From the NCBI RefSeq assembly GCF_020177595.1, contig NZ_JAHTBL010000003.1, positions 310,001-374,000 of the forward strand: a stretch of 64,000 nucleotides of DNA, written 5' to 3'. The notes beneath the pieces are model-generated. The model had not been told where the DNA came from. It ran no database searches and was given only the letters and a program-made list of their open reading frames with translations. This stretch comes from Cognatishimia sp. MH4019 (GTDB taxonomy: Bacteria > Pseudomonadota > Alphaproteobacteria > Rhodobacterales > Rhodobacteraceae). Numbering within the stretch: position 1 is the stretch's first letter; each line of letters opens with the position of its first letter. This document shows, one piece after another, positions 34,233-44,152 of the stretch. The translations under genes were made by a program, and so were the position numbers.

Positions 34233-36323
34233 TTACTCGGCGGCGATTTTGATGACCGGCTCCATATTGGCCAGATCGGCGTCGCTGAGGTGGCATTTGA
34301 TCTGGTGGCCTTCCGCGAGCGTGCGGGTCGGTGGCACTTCCTTTTCGCACAGACCTCCGGCAACCTTGGACTTCCAGTTGCAGCGCGTCTGGAACGGGCA
34401 GCCGGGGGGCGGGTTCATGGCCGAGGGGATATCGCCTTCGAGCACGATGTGCTTTTTCTCGACCGAGGTGTCAGCTATGGGAACGGCGGACAGAAGCGCT
34501 TCGGTATAGGGGTGATAGGGGGGCGCGAAGACCTGATCGGTGCTGCCCAGTTCGACCACATGGCCCAGATACATCACCATCACGCGGTCGCTGAGATAGC
34601 GCACGATGGAAAGATCGTGGGAGATGAAGAGCAGCGTCGTTTTATGCTCGCGCTGGATTTCCATCAGCAGGTCGGTGACGGCGGCCTGCACGGAAACGTC
34701 GAGGGCGGAGACAGGCTCGTCCGCCACCACGATGCGCGCGTCACCGGCAAAAGCGCGGGCGATGCCGACGCGTTGCTTTTGACCACCAGAGAGCTGGCGG
34801 GGCATGCGGTCGGCGAAAGCGCGGGGTAGCTTGACCAGATCGAGCAGTTTGAGCATCCGTTCGCGGCGTTCATCATCGTTGTTGCCGATGCCGAACAGCT
34901 CCAGCGCACGCATGATCTGGCGGCCCACGGTCATGGAGGGGTTCAGCGTGTCGAATGGGTTCTGGAACACCATCTGCACATCGGCGACGGTCTTGGTGTC
35001 GCGCTCCTGAATGGGGGTCGATCCGATCGACTTGTTGTCCAGCATGATTGTGCCTTCTGTTGCTGTTTCCAGCCCCATGAGCACTTTTGCGAATGTGGAT
35101 TTGCCGCAACCGGATTCGCCAACGATGGCGAGCGTCTCGGATTCGCGGGCCTCAAAGCTGAGCGTCTCGTTGGCTTTGACGACTTTCTTTTCGCCGGAGC
35201 TTCCAAAGAGCGCGTTGGCCGAAACCTCGTAGTATTTCTTGAGGTCGTCCATTTTCAGGACCACATCGCCGACCTCGCCCTTCTCCTTGGTCTCGGCGGC
35301 CTGAATAGGCGCGTTCCAGTCGATTTCCTTGAAGCGCAGACAGCGGGTCGCGTGGCGGTCATTACCGGGCACGTTCTCCATCAGGATGTCGCCTTGGTCA
35401 CAGCGCCCAGCCTCGAAGTAATCGCAGCGAGGGCCGAAATTGCACCCCTGTGGCCGCTCATGCGGCAGGGGGAAGTTGCCGGGGATCGCGACCAGTGGGC
35501 GCGCGTTCTTGTCGGCGCCGGGCAGCGGAATCGACCGGAAAAGCGCCTGAGTATAGGGGTGCTGCATTTCGTCGAAGACATCTGCGATGGAGCCGCGTTC
35601 GACCGCTTCACCGGAATACATCACGCAGAGCCGGTCACAGGTTTCCAGCACGAGGCCGAGGTTGTGACTGATGAACAACATCGAGGTGCCGTATTTCTTG
35701 CCAAGGTCCTTGACCAGCTCGACCACGGCAGCTTCCACGGTCACGTCGAGCGCGGTTGTGGGTTCATCTAGGATCAGCAGGGACGGGTTCGCCATCAGCG
35801 CCATCGCGATGACGATGCGCTGTTGCTGACCGCCCGACAGTTGGTGCGGGTAGCTGTCCAGCATGCGCTTGGGGTCGGGCAGGCGGACGTCTGTCACGAC
35901 CTCAAGGGCGCGCGCATAGGCTTCCTTTTCGCCCAGACCTTCGTGGATCATCGGGACTTCCATCAGCTGGCGTCCGATCTTCATCGCAGGGTTCAGCGAT
36001 GCCATCGGTTCCTGATAGATCATCGCGATTTCAGAGCCGCGGATGTCGCGCAGTTCTTCCTGGCTCATATCGTTCAGATCGCGGCCCTTGAACTTGATGG
36101 AGCCACCGACGACACGGCCGTTCACGCCGAGATCCTGCATGACACCCAGTGCCACGGTGGATTTGCCGCAGCCGGATTCGCCCACAAGGCCCAAAGCCTC
36201 GCCCGGGCGCACAGTGCAAGAGAAATCCATCACCGCGGGGATTTCGCGCAGACGGGTGAAGAACGAGATCGAGAGCTTGTCGATCTCAAGGATCGGGCCG
36301 TCGTATTTTTCTTTTTGTGCCAT
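34233..36323 (-). CDS. Peptide-type ABC transporter, fused double ATPase (DppD-DppF)
   Basis: This is the energising subunit of a peptide/opine/nickel-class importer. The 696-residue protein holds two complete ABC domains: each has a Walker A VGESGCGKST (first near 45, second near 400), signatures LSGGQQQR and LSGGQKQR, and Walker B segments (LLILDEPTTALD, VVADEPVSALD). Each is followed by the Cys-containing C-terminal motif of oligopeptide ATPases (CNFGPRCDYFEAGRC; CPFQTRCNWKS). The fusion replaces separate DppD and DppF. It is the last gene of the minus-strand operon. Confidence 0.95.
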   Translation of the reverse strand: MAQKEKYDGPILEIDKLSISFFTRLREIPAVMDFSCTVRPGEALGLVGESGCGKSTVALGVMQDLGVNGRVVGGSIKFKGRDLNDMSQEELRDIRGSEIAMIYQEPMASLNPAMKIGRQLMEVPMIHEGLGEKEAYARALEVVTDVRLPDPKRMLDSYPHQLSGGQQQRIVIAMALMANPSLLILDEPTTALDVTVEAAVVELVKDLGKKYGTSMLFISHNLGLVLETCDRLCVMYSGEAVERGSIADVFDEMQHPYTQALFRSIPLPGADKNARPLVAIPGNFPLPHERPQGCNFGPRCDYFEAGRCDQGDILMENVPGNDRHATRCLRFKEIDWNAPIQAAETKEKGEVGDVVLKMDDLKKYYEVSANALFGSSGEKKVVKANETLSFEARESETLAIVGESGCGKSTFAKVLMGLETATEGTIMLDNKSIGSTPIQERDTKTVADVQMVFQNPFDTLNPSMTVGRQIMRALELFGIGNNDDERRERMLKLLDLVKLPRAFADRMPRQLSGGQKQRVGIARAFAGDARIVVADEPVSALDVSVQAAVTDLLMEIQREHKTTLLFISHDLSIVRYLSDRVMVMYLGHVVELGSTDQVFAPPYHPYTEALLSAVPIADTSVEKKHIVLEGDIPSAMNPPPGCPFQTRCNWKSKVAGGLCEKEVPPTRTLAEGHQIKCHLSDADLANMEPVIKIAAE

Positions 36324-36324
36324 T

Positions 36325-36567
36325 TTAAGCTCCGAGAATTTCTGCCGTTGCTCCGAGAGCAAAGGATAAAGCGGAAACACCTGAAAAGAGTGCGGCTAGT
36401 CTGTTGAAGCGACTGCTCTTTTCAGCCCAATTTCGTTCTGCACTTCCGTCACCATCCCATTTTGAGACAAAGGCATCTTTTGGAAGAAAGACTTTAGCGC
36501 TCAAGAACCAGAAAATTGATGCAACAAAGGCAGTGCCTATACCGAGCGCATTAAGTGATGTTGCCAT
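36325..36567 (-). CDS. 80-residue membrane protein inside the ABC transporter operon
   Basis: From ATG 36567 (GAGGG ribosome binding site) the protein has an N-terminal helix (about residues 5-22), a charged loop with SKWDGDGSAERNWAEKSSRFNR, and a second helix (about 55-75). It starts three bases after the permease stop and ends one base before the ATPase start, so it is embedded in the operon. I do not recognise a family. It may be an accessory subunit or assembly factor, but that is positional inference only. Confidence 0.7.
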   Translation of the reverse strand: MATSLNALGIGTAFVASIFWFLSAKVFLPKDAFVSKWDGDGSAERNWAEKSSRFNRLAALFSGVSALSFALGATAEILGA

Positions 36568-36569
36568 GG

Positions 36570-37733
36570 TCAATCCCTCAAGCTCTCTTCCCGCAAGCCA
36601 TCGGCCAGCAGGTTCAGACCCAGCACCAGCGTCAGCAGGGCGAACGCGGGCGGCAGGGCAGGGTGCAGGTAGATCGAGAGGAGCTTGCGGCCCTCGTTGA
36701 TCGTGCTGCCCCAGTCCGGGCTCTCGGGTGAGAGGCCGAGGCCGAAGAAGCCCAATGTGCCCAGAAGGATCGTCGTGTAGCCGATGCGCAGGCAGAAATC
36801 GACGATCAGCGGCCCGCGTGCGTTGGGCAGGATCTCCCACAGCATGATATACCACGGACCTTCGCCGCGGGTTTGGGCGGCGGCCACGTAGTCGCGGGTT
36901 TTGATGTCCATCGCGAGGCCGCGCACGATGCGGAAGACCGTGGGCGAGTTCACGAAGACGACGGACACAAAGACCACCAGCAGGTTTGCCGGGAAGCTGA
37001 TGATGCCCAGCGGGTCAGCGTTCCAGGCGATGCCCAGATAGAGCCATGTACCGATCACCAGTGTCACCGCGAGGTAGATGTTGCGCTTGGAGGGCTGCGT
37101 GTAAAAGCGCGAGTTCATCAGGATCACCATGAAGACGATCGGGAAGATGAACAACACGCCTGCCATATAGACCGGGATACCGGTTGCGACGATTTCGGGC
37201 GTGACGAGCAGATAAAAGAGCAGGATCACCGGGAAGGCGAGGATCAGGTTGGCAAGGAAGGACAGGAACGTGTCCAGCTTGCCGCCGTAATAGCCTGCCG
37301 GAAGCCCCAGCGTGATGCCGACCATGAAGGCAAACAGCGTCGCGAAGGGGGCGATTTTGACGACCTCCCAGCTGCCTTTAACCATACGGGTAAACACGTC
37401 ACGGCCCAGATTGTCGCCGCCCAAAAGGTAGTAATTGTAGACGCCTTCCTCATCGAGGAATGTGCCCGGCACTTTATTTTTCATCGAGGCGAATTGCTGC
37501 AATCCGTCATGGGTGATGATCATCCCCATGGCGCCGAAAACAGCGGTAAAGACCCAGAACATCACCAGCGCGAAGCCGATCATGCCGATGGTCGAGTCAA
37601 AGAGTTTGCCGTAAAGCCCCAGCTTGCGCTTGTAGACAATCGAGACGGCGAACAGGACGATCAGAGCGATCCACACAGGGGTGAACTGACCGATGATGCG
37701 GATGAGAATCTCACCCCAGCTTAGCGGTTCCAT
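36570..37733 (-). CDS. Peptide-type ABC transporter permease (DppC-like, enlarged)
   Basis: This is the second inner-membrane channel subunit. The 387-residue protein is longer than ordinary DppC (about 300). It has an added N-terminal helix (about 17-35) and an extra hydrophobic insertion of roughly 50-60 residues inside the permease domain (near YTQPSKRNIYLAVTLVIGTW). The EAA-type coupling loop is AAAQTRGEGPWYIMLWEILPN. It starts 11 bases after the DppB-like gene. Relatives handle peptides, opines or metal complexes; the substrate here is unknown. Confidence 0.92.
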   Translation of the reverse strand: MEPLSWGEILIRIIGQFTPVWIALIVLFAVSIVYKRKLGLYGKLFDSTIGMIGFALVMFWVFTAVFGAMGMIITHDGLQQFASMKNKVPGTFLDEEGVYNYYLLGGDNLGRDVFTRMVKGSWEVVKIAPFATLFAFMVGITLGLPAGYYGGKLDTFLSFLANLILAFPVILLFYLLVTPEIVATGIPVYMAGVLFIFPIVFMVILMNSRFYTQPSKRNIYLAVTLVIGTWLYLGIAWNADPLGIISFPANLLVVFVSVVFVNSPTVFRIVRGLAMDIKTRDYVAAAQTRGEGPWYIMLWEILPNARGPLIVDFCLRIGYTTILLGTLGFFGLGLSPESPDWGSTINEGRKLLSIYLHPALPPAFALLTLVLGLNLLADGLREESLRD

Positions 37734-37744
37734 TGCGTTTCCCC

Positions 37745-38791
37745 TTACGTGACGCTGATGCGCGGGTTGAGATAGACGTAGCCGATGTCAGAGATCAGCT
37801 GCGTTGTCAGAACCACGATGACTGAGACGACCGAGACCCCCAGAAGAAGCTCGATATCGTTGTTGCCAGCGGCTTGGACGAGGGTCCAGCCGAAGCCCTT
37901 GTAGTTAAATAGCGTCTCTACGATGACGACGCCGTTCAGCAGCCAGGGGAACTGCAACATGATCACGGTGAAGGGTGCGATAAGCGCGTTTCTAAGGGCG
38001 TGCTTGAGGACGATGTTGCCGAAGCTGACCCCTTTCAGGCGCGCGGTGCGGATGTATTGCGCGGTCATGACCTCGGTCATGGAGGCGCGTGTCATCCGGG
38101 CGATGTAGCCCATGCCGTAAAGCGCGATGGTCAGAACGGGCAGGGTGAAGTTGGCGAATGTGATGTCATCCATCGCCGAGGTCGCCGTGCCTTTGAACCA
38201 TTTCAGGCCCACGGCGGAGCTCGAGAAGACCGCAATAAAGATCACGCCGGAGACATATTCAGGCGTCGCAGTGGACAGGATCGACACGGTGGAAAGCGAC
38301 CGGTCCGTGCGGGAGCCTTCGCGCATTCCGGCCAGAACGCCGATGATCAGCGCGCCGGGGACCATCACGACCATGACCCAGAACATCAGCTTGCCAGTGA
38401 GGCCCAGCCGCGTGGCAATGATGCTGCCTGCATCGTCTTTGAACACAGAGCTTTCGCCCCAGTCGCCTTGCAGGATGCCACAGAAGCTGGGGGCGTCCTC
38501 GGGTGCCATGCCCTGGTTAATGCAGCGTCCACGGGTCACCCCGTCAGAGCCTTCGATCACATATCCGGGCAGAACGCCCAGCCATTGCCCGTATTTGACA
38601 GGCAGTGGTTGCGTATAGCCGCGATTGGCGAGCCAGGTGGTGACGGCGTCGTCACTCATCCGCTGGTTCACCTCGGATTTGGCGAGTTTTTCAAGATTTG
38701 GCGCAAGGTTCGTGAGAAAGAAGACGATGAACGTCAGGCAGATTGCCGTGAGGATCATGACCCCCAATCGGCGTAAAATGAATAGTCCCAT
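37745..38791 (-). CDS. Peptide-type ABC transporter permease (DppB-like)
   Basis: This is the first inner-membrane channel subunit of the importer. The 348-residue protein has the DppB layout: an N-terminal helix (LFILRRLGVMILTAICL), a periplasmic stretch with two cysteines (CINQ, FCGIL), five C-terminal helices and the coupling motif YIRTARLKGVSFGNIVLKHAL. It follows the binding-protein gene after 109 bases that contain a terminator-like hairpin, so its expression is probably lower than that of the binding protein. Confidence 0.94.
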   Translation of the reverse strand: MGLFILRRLGVMILTAICLTFIVFFLTNLAPNLEKLAKSEVNQRMSDDAVTTWLANRGYTQPLPVKYGQWLGVLPGYVIEGSDGVTRGRCINQGMAPEDAPSFCGILQGDWGESSVFKDDAGSIIATRLGLTGKLMFWVMVVMVPGALIIGVLAGMREGSRTDRSLSTVSILSTATPEYVSGVIFIAVFSSSAVGLKWFKGTATSAMDDITFANFTLPVLTIALYGMGYIARMTRASMTEVMTAQYIRTARLKGVSFGNIVLKHALRNALIAPFTVIMLQFPWLLNGVVIVETLFNYKGFGWTLVQAAGNNDIELLLGVSVVSVIVVLTTQLISDIGYVYLNPRISVT

Positions 38792-38862
38792 AATGACCCC
38801 TGTTGGTCGGCTGGTTTCGGCTCTGCATTCTTTAGGAACGTCTCAGAGAGCCTTTGACTGGC

Positions 38863-38891
38863 AAAAAGGGCCGCCCGGTGAGGGGCGGCCC
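38863..38891 (-). terminator. Intra-operon stem-loop after the binding-protein gene
   Basis: On the minus strand a perfect 9-bp stem GGGCCGCCC/GGGCGGCCC (38868-38891) is followed by five T, between the binding-protein stop and the first permease. It likely lets only part of transcription continue or protects the upstream mRNA. Confidence 0.75.
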
Positions 38892-38900
38892 GATCTGTGT

Positions 38901-40571
38901 TTAGGCTGTGACAGACCACTTATAGATCTGCGGCAGATACGCGATATGCATATCAGAGCCCGCGATCGTGCCGTTGTGGTGGCGGTAAAGCGAGCGCCAG
39001 TAAGGCTGGATCGTCACACCTTCTTCCACCATGATCGCCTGCAGCTTGCCCATCACCTCGCGGCGTGCATCCGCATCCGCGATGGAGTTGGCTTCGGCCA
39101 GGAGGCTGTCGAACTCGGCGTTGGAGAAGCCAGATTCGTTCCAGGCTTCACCTGACCGGTAGGCCAGCGCGAGGATCTGCGTGCCCAGCGGGCGGTGGTT
39201 CCAGTTCGTGGAGCTGAACGGATACTTGACCCAGTCATTCCAGAAGGTGGAGCCGGGCAGGATCGTCCGCTTCACGTTGATCCCTGCGTCGCGCAGTTGG
39301 GCGGCCACCGCATCGGTGGTGTTCTTGCGCCAGTCATCGTCAATCGACATCAGCTCATGCTCGAAATCGGCCATGCCGGCTTCTTCCATAAGCGCTTTGG
39401 CTTTGGTGGGATCGTGGGGTAGACGGCCAACGCTGTCGTCATATTCCGGGTGCACCGGACCGACATGCTGGTTGTCTGCGGCCACGCCGCGGCTGGCATA
39501 GCCCAGTTCCAGGCAAACCTGATTGTCGACGGCCATGGCCAGCGCCTGACGGACGCGCTTGTCCTCGTAGGGCTTCATGCCGTTCACTTCAGCTTGCTGG
39601 TTCGGGCGGATCGCGATGGTCGCACCGGAGACCACCTCGGACTGTTCCCAGCCGATAGCGTTGAAGATGTCGATAAAGTCGCCGACGGTCTCGTAGATCA
39701 GGTCAACTTCTTCGGCTTCAGCAGCGGCCACCCAAGCGGAGGGGTCGGTGCCGTAGTCGATATATTCGATCTTATCGAGGTAGAAACCACCTTCTTCAAA
39801 GGCCGTGTCGCCCCACCATTCATGCTCGCCACGCTCGATGACGGCTTTCACGCCAACCTCGTTCTGGGTAATGACCATCGGGCCAGTGCCGACCAGTTCG
39901 GACAGGTCTGCGGCGGGGTCGTAATTGGCATGCACAACGGCAGCCGGGTAGTCTGCGAAACCCGGAATGATCGTGATGTCGGGGGCAGGCAGGGTCAGCT
40001 TGACGGTGTTGGCATCCACAACCTCAATCGCGCCTTCAATGGCTTGATTGGTGTCGTCGTCGATCAGCGTCGCCATGCGACCGGCCATCGAGTTACCCTC
40101 GACCGTCTTGTCACACCAGCCAGCGATCACACGGGCCACGTCGTCTGCGGTGAAGTCGTCGCCATTGTTCCACTTGACGCCCTGACGGACATTCAGCGTG
40201 TATTCGGTGGCGTTGTCGTTGACGTCCCAGCTTTCCAGCAGCATGCCGCGGAACGAGCCGTCAGAGTTGTACTCAACGAGGTATTCGATGGTGCCTGCAG
40301 TGACATAGGCCATCTGGGTCCAGTCATAGGTGCGCGGGTCTTTGTGTGCGCGCACTTCCATCTGCATGCGGGCCATTCCGCCTTTCTCGCCGCCCATCGC
40401 TTTTGCGGGGCTGTTCATACCGATCAAGGCATAAGCGGCAGCCGAGCTTGCGCCAAGTGCTGTCGCGCGGGTCAGGAATTCGCGGCGGTCCATCAGACCG
40501 GCTTTGAATTCGTCCGCATAAAGCGACACGGCATGGTGCAATGGCTTACCATTTACGGTGGGGTGCGTCAT
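38901..40571 (-). CDS. Peptide-type ABC transporter substrate-binding protein, Tat-exported
   Basis: This is the periplasmic receptor of the importer, SBP family 5 (cluster C). The 556-residue protein starts with a twin-arginine leader ([19 protein letters not shown]). The mature part has the family features [24 protein letters not shown]-like [10 protein letters not shown], and [12 protein letters not shown] Tat signal suggests folding or cofactor acquisition before export. I chose ATG 40571 with a GGGAG site. The ligand is not predictable. It is the first structural gene after the AraC regulator, 355 bases downstream. Confidence 0.93.
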   Translation of the reverse strand: MTHPTVNGKPLHHAVSLYADEFKAGLMDRREFLTRATALGASSAAAYALIGMNSPAKAMGGEKGGMARMQMEVRAHKDPRTYDWTQMAYVTAGTIEYLVEYNSDGSFRGMLLESWDVNDNATEYTLNVRQGVKWNNGDDFTADDVARVIAGWCDKTVEGNSMAGRMATLIDDDTNQAIEGAIEVVDANTVKLTLPAPDITIIPGFADYPAAVVHANYDPAADLSELVGTGPMVITQNEVGVKAVIERGEHEWWGDTAFEEGGFYLDKIEYIDYGTDPSAWVAAAEAEEVDLIYETVGDFIDIFNAIGWEQSEVVSGATIAIRPNQQAEVNGMKPYEDKRVRQALAMAVDNQVCLELGYASRGVAADNQHVGPVHPEYDDSVGRLPHDPTKAKALMEEAGMADFEHELMSIDDDWRKNTTDAVAAQLRDAGINVKRTILPGSTFWNDWVKYPFSSTNWNHRPLGTQILALAYRSGEAWNESGFSNAEFDSLLAEANSIADADARREVMGKLQAIMVEEGVTIQPYWRSLYRHHNGTIAGSDMHIAYLPQIYKWSVTA

Positions 40572-40926
40572 TCTGTTCTCCCTGTGACACATTTTGTTTT
40601 TTGTGAATTGGACGGGAACAACTGCGCTTTTTTCAAGCGTGTATCCCTGGACAAATGCTGAGTGGTTGCAGTCTCTCCAATCCGGCTCATGCATGACGCA
40701 CGATAAAATCACGGGCGTCAACGGTCGCTTTCGTCATTTCGAATAACAAAAACGACATTTGCTTAGAGCAAAAGCGACATGCACCGGGAAGTCAACCGGA
40801 TCGTCTATTTTGCAAGGGGAGGCAGGATCGGCGCTTGACGTTAGGGTAAGCACAGATGCGCAGTTTCAAACATGCGACTTGCGCAATGTATTTGACGCAT
40901 TCGGACAGGTTTGAGCGGTTTAAGCG
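40572..40926. other. Regulatory region upstream of the ABC transporter operon
   Basis: This 355-base interval contains no convincing gene. It is AT-richer than its surroundings and holds two 12-bp direct repeats 22 bases apart and a third related unit on the minus strand (near 40724-40736). It presumably carries the promoter of the binding-protein gene. Confidence 0.5.
40747..40780. promoter_or_regulatory. Direct repeats, candidate AraC-regulator site
   Basis: CAAAAACGACAT (40747-40758) and CAAAAGCGACAT (40769-40780) match at 11 of 12 positions and are spaced 22 bases, two helical turns. That geometry is usual for AraC/XylS proteins, one of which is encoded next door. Binding is inferred. 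Confidence 0.45.
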
Positions 40927-41721
40927 TCAGGCCGCGCTGCGAAAGGCGCTTGGCGTGACGCCTGTCTGTGTCTGAAAGCTGCGCGTGAAATAGGCTGCAG
41001 AGTTAAAGCCGAGCGATTCCGACACCGCTTTGATCGTCATGGACGTATCGGTCAGGCGGCGCCGGGCCGCGTGGGTCACGCGTTCGGTCAGCAATTCCAG
41101 TGCGGACATACCGCAGCAGGTCTGGGTCGAGCGTGTCAGGTGGGTCGGTGTGACCTCAAGGGCTGCGGCATAGGCTTCAACATTCAGGCCATCGCCGATG
41201 CGCCGTTCGATCAGAGCGCAATAGCGCGCGACCAGACGTTCGGCAGCGTCAGGTTTGATGGCCTCGGGCAGATTGCGTTCCAGCCAGACACTGATCAGGC
41301 CTGCATGAAAGCGCGCGGCACGGCTATGGGCCGGGCGATCGCTGACCAGTTCGCGTTGCAGATTATCCAGAAGGCCCGTCAGTTCCGATTGCCCGGGCAC
41401 ATTGGCCACACGGATTTGCTGTGGCGTGGCCGGCAAGGTCATCAGCGGGTCCGAGGGCAGAGTGACGGCCAGCCCGTAGCATTGCGCGCCCAGTTCGATG
41501 GAGTGCATCGTCTTGGCGGGCAGAAACACCGCGTTGCTGGGGCCAAAGCCGCGCATCTTGCCAGCGATGATCATGCGGCCCTGACCGCGGGTAATCCAGT
41601 AGAGGATCGGATCTGTGCAGGAATGAAGCGTGTCCATGCGCCAACTGCCACCGCGCTGCATTTGCGCCAGCGTTTTCATCTCGATGGTATCGATTGGAGA
41701 GTAGTCAGTCTGCATTAACAT
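40927..41721 (-). CDS. AraC/XylS-family transcriptional regulator
   Basis: This 264-residue activator-type regulator has an N-terminal cupin-like sensing domain (about 1-140) and a C-terminal double helix-turn-helix. The second motif is clear as MTIKAVSESLGFNSAAYFTRSFQTQTG with the final TPSAFR. I chose ATG 41721, preceded by AGGGGGT seven bases upstream. It sits upstream of, and in the same direction as, the peptide-type ABC operon, and is likely its regulator. The effector may be the transported substrate. Confidence 0.88.
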   Translation of the reverse strand: MLMQTDYSPIDTIEMKTLAQMQRGGSWRMDTLHSCTDPILYWITRGQGRMIIAGKMRGFGPSNAVFLPAKTMHSIELGAQCYGLAVTLPSDPLMTLPATPQQIRVANVPGQSELTGLLDNLQRELVSDRPAHSRAARFHAGLISVWLERNLPEAIKPDAAERLVARYCALIERRIGDGLNVEAYAAALEVTPTHLTRSTQTCCGMSALELLTERVTHAARRRLTDTSMTIKAVSESLGFNSAAYFTRSFQTQTGVTPSAFRSAA

Positions 41722-41800
41722 GGTTGTACCCCCTGGATGGATTTGTGCAACCATCGCAGCGGAATATGGCTCAAATAGGGCAAAAATTGTGCGAAATTGG

Positions 41801-42682
41801 TTAGCGCAGCGTTAAGGCTTGCCAATTGCGCATGCGCGCGCGGAACCAGGTGCGCTGGCGTTTTGCGAACTGTCGCGTGGCCGTTTTTGCGGCGGTGATG
41901 GCCTCCTCCAACGACATCTTGTGGTTGAGATGGGCGATCAGCTCGGGCGCGCCGATGGCTTTGGAGGACAAAAGCGCAGGGTTCCAGTGCGGATGCATGG
42001 CGCGGGCTTCCTCCAGGGCGCCCGCAGCGATCATCTGGTCAAAACGGCGGTCGATGCGCGCCGAAAGCCAGTCGCGGTCAGCGTCCAAGAGAATCGGTTG
42101 AGCGGCAGCAAGCAGCAGAATCGGGGCCGGGGTGGCGTCCTGCCAGCTTGCCAGACCGCGTCCAGTAGAGCGCTGAACCTCCCAGGCGCGCTGGACCCGC
42201 ATAGGGTTGCGTTGATCAATGCGCGACAAGGTGTCCGGATCGAGGGCGGAAAGAAGGGTCTGGAACCCGCCTTCGGCCACGATGCGGTCGGCCGCTGCGC
42301 GAATGTCGGGCGGTGTCGCGGGAATATCCGCAAGCCCTTCGGTCAGCGCAGTGAAGTAGAGCCCGGTGCCGCCGACGATAATGGGGCGTGGTCCGGCGGA
42401 TAGAAACGGTGTCACCTCGCGGAGCCAATGGCCCACAGAATAGTCGCCATCATAAGGGATATGCCCGTAAAGCGCATGCGGCGCGCGCGCGCGTTCCGCC
42501 TGATCTGGCCGCGCCGTCAAGATGCGCCAGCCGTCAAAAACCTGCAACGCATCCGCGTTGACCACCACGCCGCCTTGGACTTCTGCGATCTCCAACGCCA
42601 ACGCAGACTTGCCCGATGCGGTCGGCCCAGCAATTAAAACCGGCTGCTCGGGAGAAAGCTGCGATATGTCGATCAGCGCCAT
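41801..42682 (-). CDS. miaA: tRNA dimethylallyltransferase
   Basis: It adds a dimethylallyl group to A37 of tRNAs reading UNN codons. The 293-residue protein has the P-loop GPTASGKS (residues 19-26), the substrate-binding [16 protein letters not shown] (near 120), and a tRNA-contacting C-terminal part ending [13 protein letters not shown] chose ATG 42682, which gives the family N-terminus; longer frames upstream are unlikely. It is divergent from pyrH with 95 bases between the starts. Confidence 0.94.
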   Translation of the reverse strand: MALIDISQLSPEQPVLIAGPTASGKSALALEIAEVQGGVVVNADALQVFDGWRILTARPDQAERARAPHALYGHIPYDGDYSVGHWLREVTPFLSAGPRPIIVGGTGLYFTALTEGLADIPATPPDIRAAADRIVAEGGFQTLLSALDPDTLSRIDQRNPMRVQRAWEVQRSTGRGLASWQDATPAPILLLAAAQPILLDADRDWLSARIDRRFDQMIAAGALEEARAMHPHWNPALLSSKAIGAPELIAHLNHKMSLEEAITAAKTATRQFAKRQRTWFRARMRNWQALTLR

Positions 42683-42777
42683 GAGTGATTTATCCGCGTC
42701 AAGCCCGCGTCTCCCGTTGAACCTGCCCGCCTTTTGCGACATTTTACGCCGAACGCAAAGCAGATGGGACATTTGCC

Positions 42778-43506
42778 ATGACCAAGACCCCCTCGGACCC
42801 GAAATTCAAACGCGTGATGCTGAAGATTTCAGGGGAGGCTTTGATGGGGGATCAGGGGTTCGGGTTGCATCCGCCCACGGTTGAGCGGATCGCGGCAGAG
42901 GTCAAATCGGTCCACGATCTGGGCGTCGAGATTTGCATGGTGATCGGCGGCGGCAACATTTTCCGCGGTCTGCAAGGCTCCGCGCAGGGGATGGAGCGGA
43001 CGACGGCGGATTACATGGGCATGCTTGCGACGGTGATGAACGCGCTTGCGATGCAGTCTGCACTTGAGGGCTTGGGCGTCTATACCCGTGTGATCAGCGC
43101 CATTCCGATGGATCAGGTCTGTGAGCCCTACATTCGCCGCCGCGCCGTGCGCCACCTGGAGAAAGCCCGTGTTGTGATCTTTGCCGCAGGCACCGGCAAC
43201 CCATATTTTACGACGGATACAGCGGCTACTCTGCGCGCCAACGAGATGGCCTGCGAAGCGATTTTCAAAGGCACCAAAGTGGACGGCGTTTATGACAAGG
43301 ACCCGGTCAAGCATGACGACGCGGTGCGCTATGATCATGTGAGCTATGATGAAGTGCTGCAAAAGCATCTGGGCGTGATGGATGCCAGCGCCATTGCCCT
43401 GGCGCGCGATAACAACAAACCGATCATCGTCTTCTCGCTGGATGAGCCGGGCGGCTTTGCCGGTATTCTGGCCGGGGAAGGCACCTATACAACCGTTCAT
43501 GGTTAA
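42778..43506 (+). CDS. pyrH: UMP kinase
   Basis: It phosphorylates UMP to UDP, feeding RNA, DNA and UDP-sugar synthesis. The 242-residue amino-acid-kinase-fold protein shows [14 protein letters not shown] at the start, [24 protein letters not shown] and a C-terminal FSLDEPGGF. It opens the envelope/translation supercluster and precedes frr by 55 bases. A possible promoter is TTGAAC at 42717-42722 with CATTTT 17 bases later. Confidence 0.96.
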   Translation: MTKTPSDPKFKRVMLKISGEALMGDQGFGLHPPTVERIAAEVKSVHDLGVEICMVIGGGNIFRGLQGSAQGMERTTADYMGMLATVMNALAMQSALEGLGVYTRVISAIPMDQVCEPYIRRRAVRHLEKARVVIFAAGTGNPYFTTDTAATLRANEMACEAIFKGTKVDGVYDKDPVKHDDAVRYDHVSYDEVLQKHLGVMDASAIALARDNNKPIIVFSLDEPGGFAGILAGEGTYTTVHG

Positions 43507-43561
43507 CGATATAGATAGGAAAAGCCGGTAAACGGCGATCACATCAGGACCGAGTGGGATC

Positions 43562-44125
43562 ATGGCAGACGATATTGAAATAGACACCGACGATCTGGAG
43601 CGCCGGATGGACGGGGCAATCGCCTCTCTGCGCACGGAATTTGCGTCTTTGCGGACGGGACGGGCTTCGGCTTCGATGCTGGAGCCGGTGATGGTGGAAG
43701 CCTACGGCCAAAAGACACCGATTAATCAGGTTGGAACGGTGAACGTGCCGGAACCGCGGATGGTGACGATCAATGTCTGGGACAAATCCATGGTAAACGC
43801 CGTGGAAAAGGCCATTCGCGAAAGCGGGCTGGGCATCAACCCGCAGCTCAACGGAACGATTATTATGCTCCCGATCCCCGAGCTGAACGAAGAGCGTCGC
43901 CGCGATCTGACAAAGGTGGCCGCGCAGTATTCGGAAAGCGCGCGTGTTTCGATCCGCAATATTCGCCGCGACGGTATGGACCAGATCAAGAAAGCCAAGG
44001 CCGATGGCATGGGCGAAGATGACCAGAAGCTCTGGGAAGGCGAGGTTCAGGAATTAACTGACCGCTATATCAAGCAGGTCGACGAGGCGCTTGAGGTCAA
44101 GCAAGCCGAGATCATGCAGGTTTAA
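43562..44125 (+). CDS. frr: Ribosome recycling factor
   Basis: With EF-G it splits post-termination ribosomes. The 187-residue protein has the two-domain RRF layout: a long three-helix bundle (residues about 1-30 and 107-187) and a small beta domain. Recognisable segments are [27 protein letters not shown]-like PINQVGTV and [19 protein letters not shown]. The pyrH-frr-uppS order is standard in proteobacteria. Confidence 0.97.
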   Translation: MADDIEIDTDDLERRMDGAIASLRTEFASLRTGRASASMLEPVMVEAYGQKTPINQVGTVNVPEPRMVTINVWDKSMVNAVEKAIRESGLGINPQLNGTIIMLPIPELNEERRRDLTKVAAQYSESARVSIRNIRRDGMDQIKKAKADGMGEDDQKLWEGEVQELTDRYIKQVDEALEVKQAEIMQV

Positions 44126-44152
44126 CGGCCCCGCGCCGGAAAGGGCCTGTCG

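Noticed and set aside
39450-40661. 403-codon plus-strand frame
   Set aside because: It is antisense to the substrate-binding protein gene and shows only reversed-codon composition.
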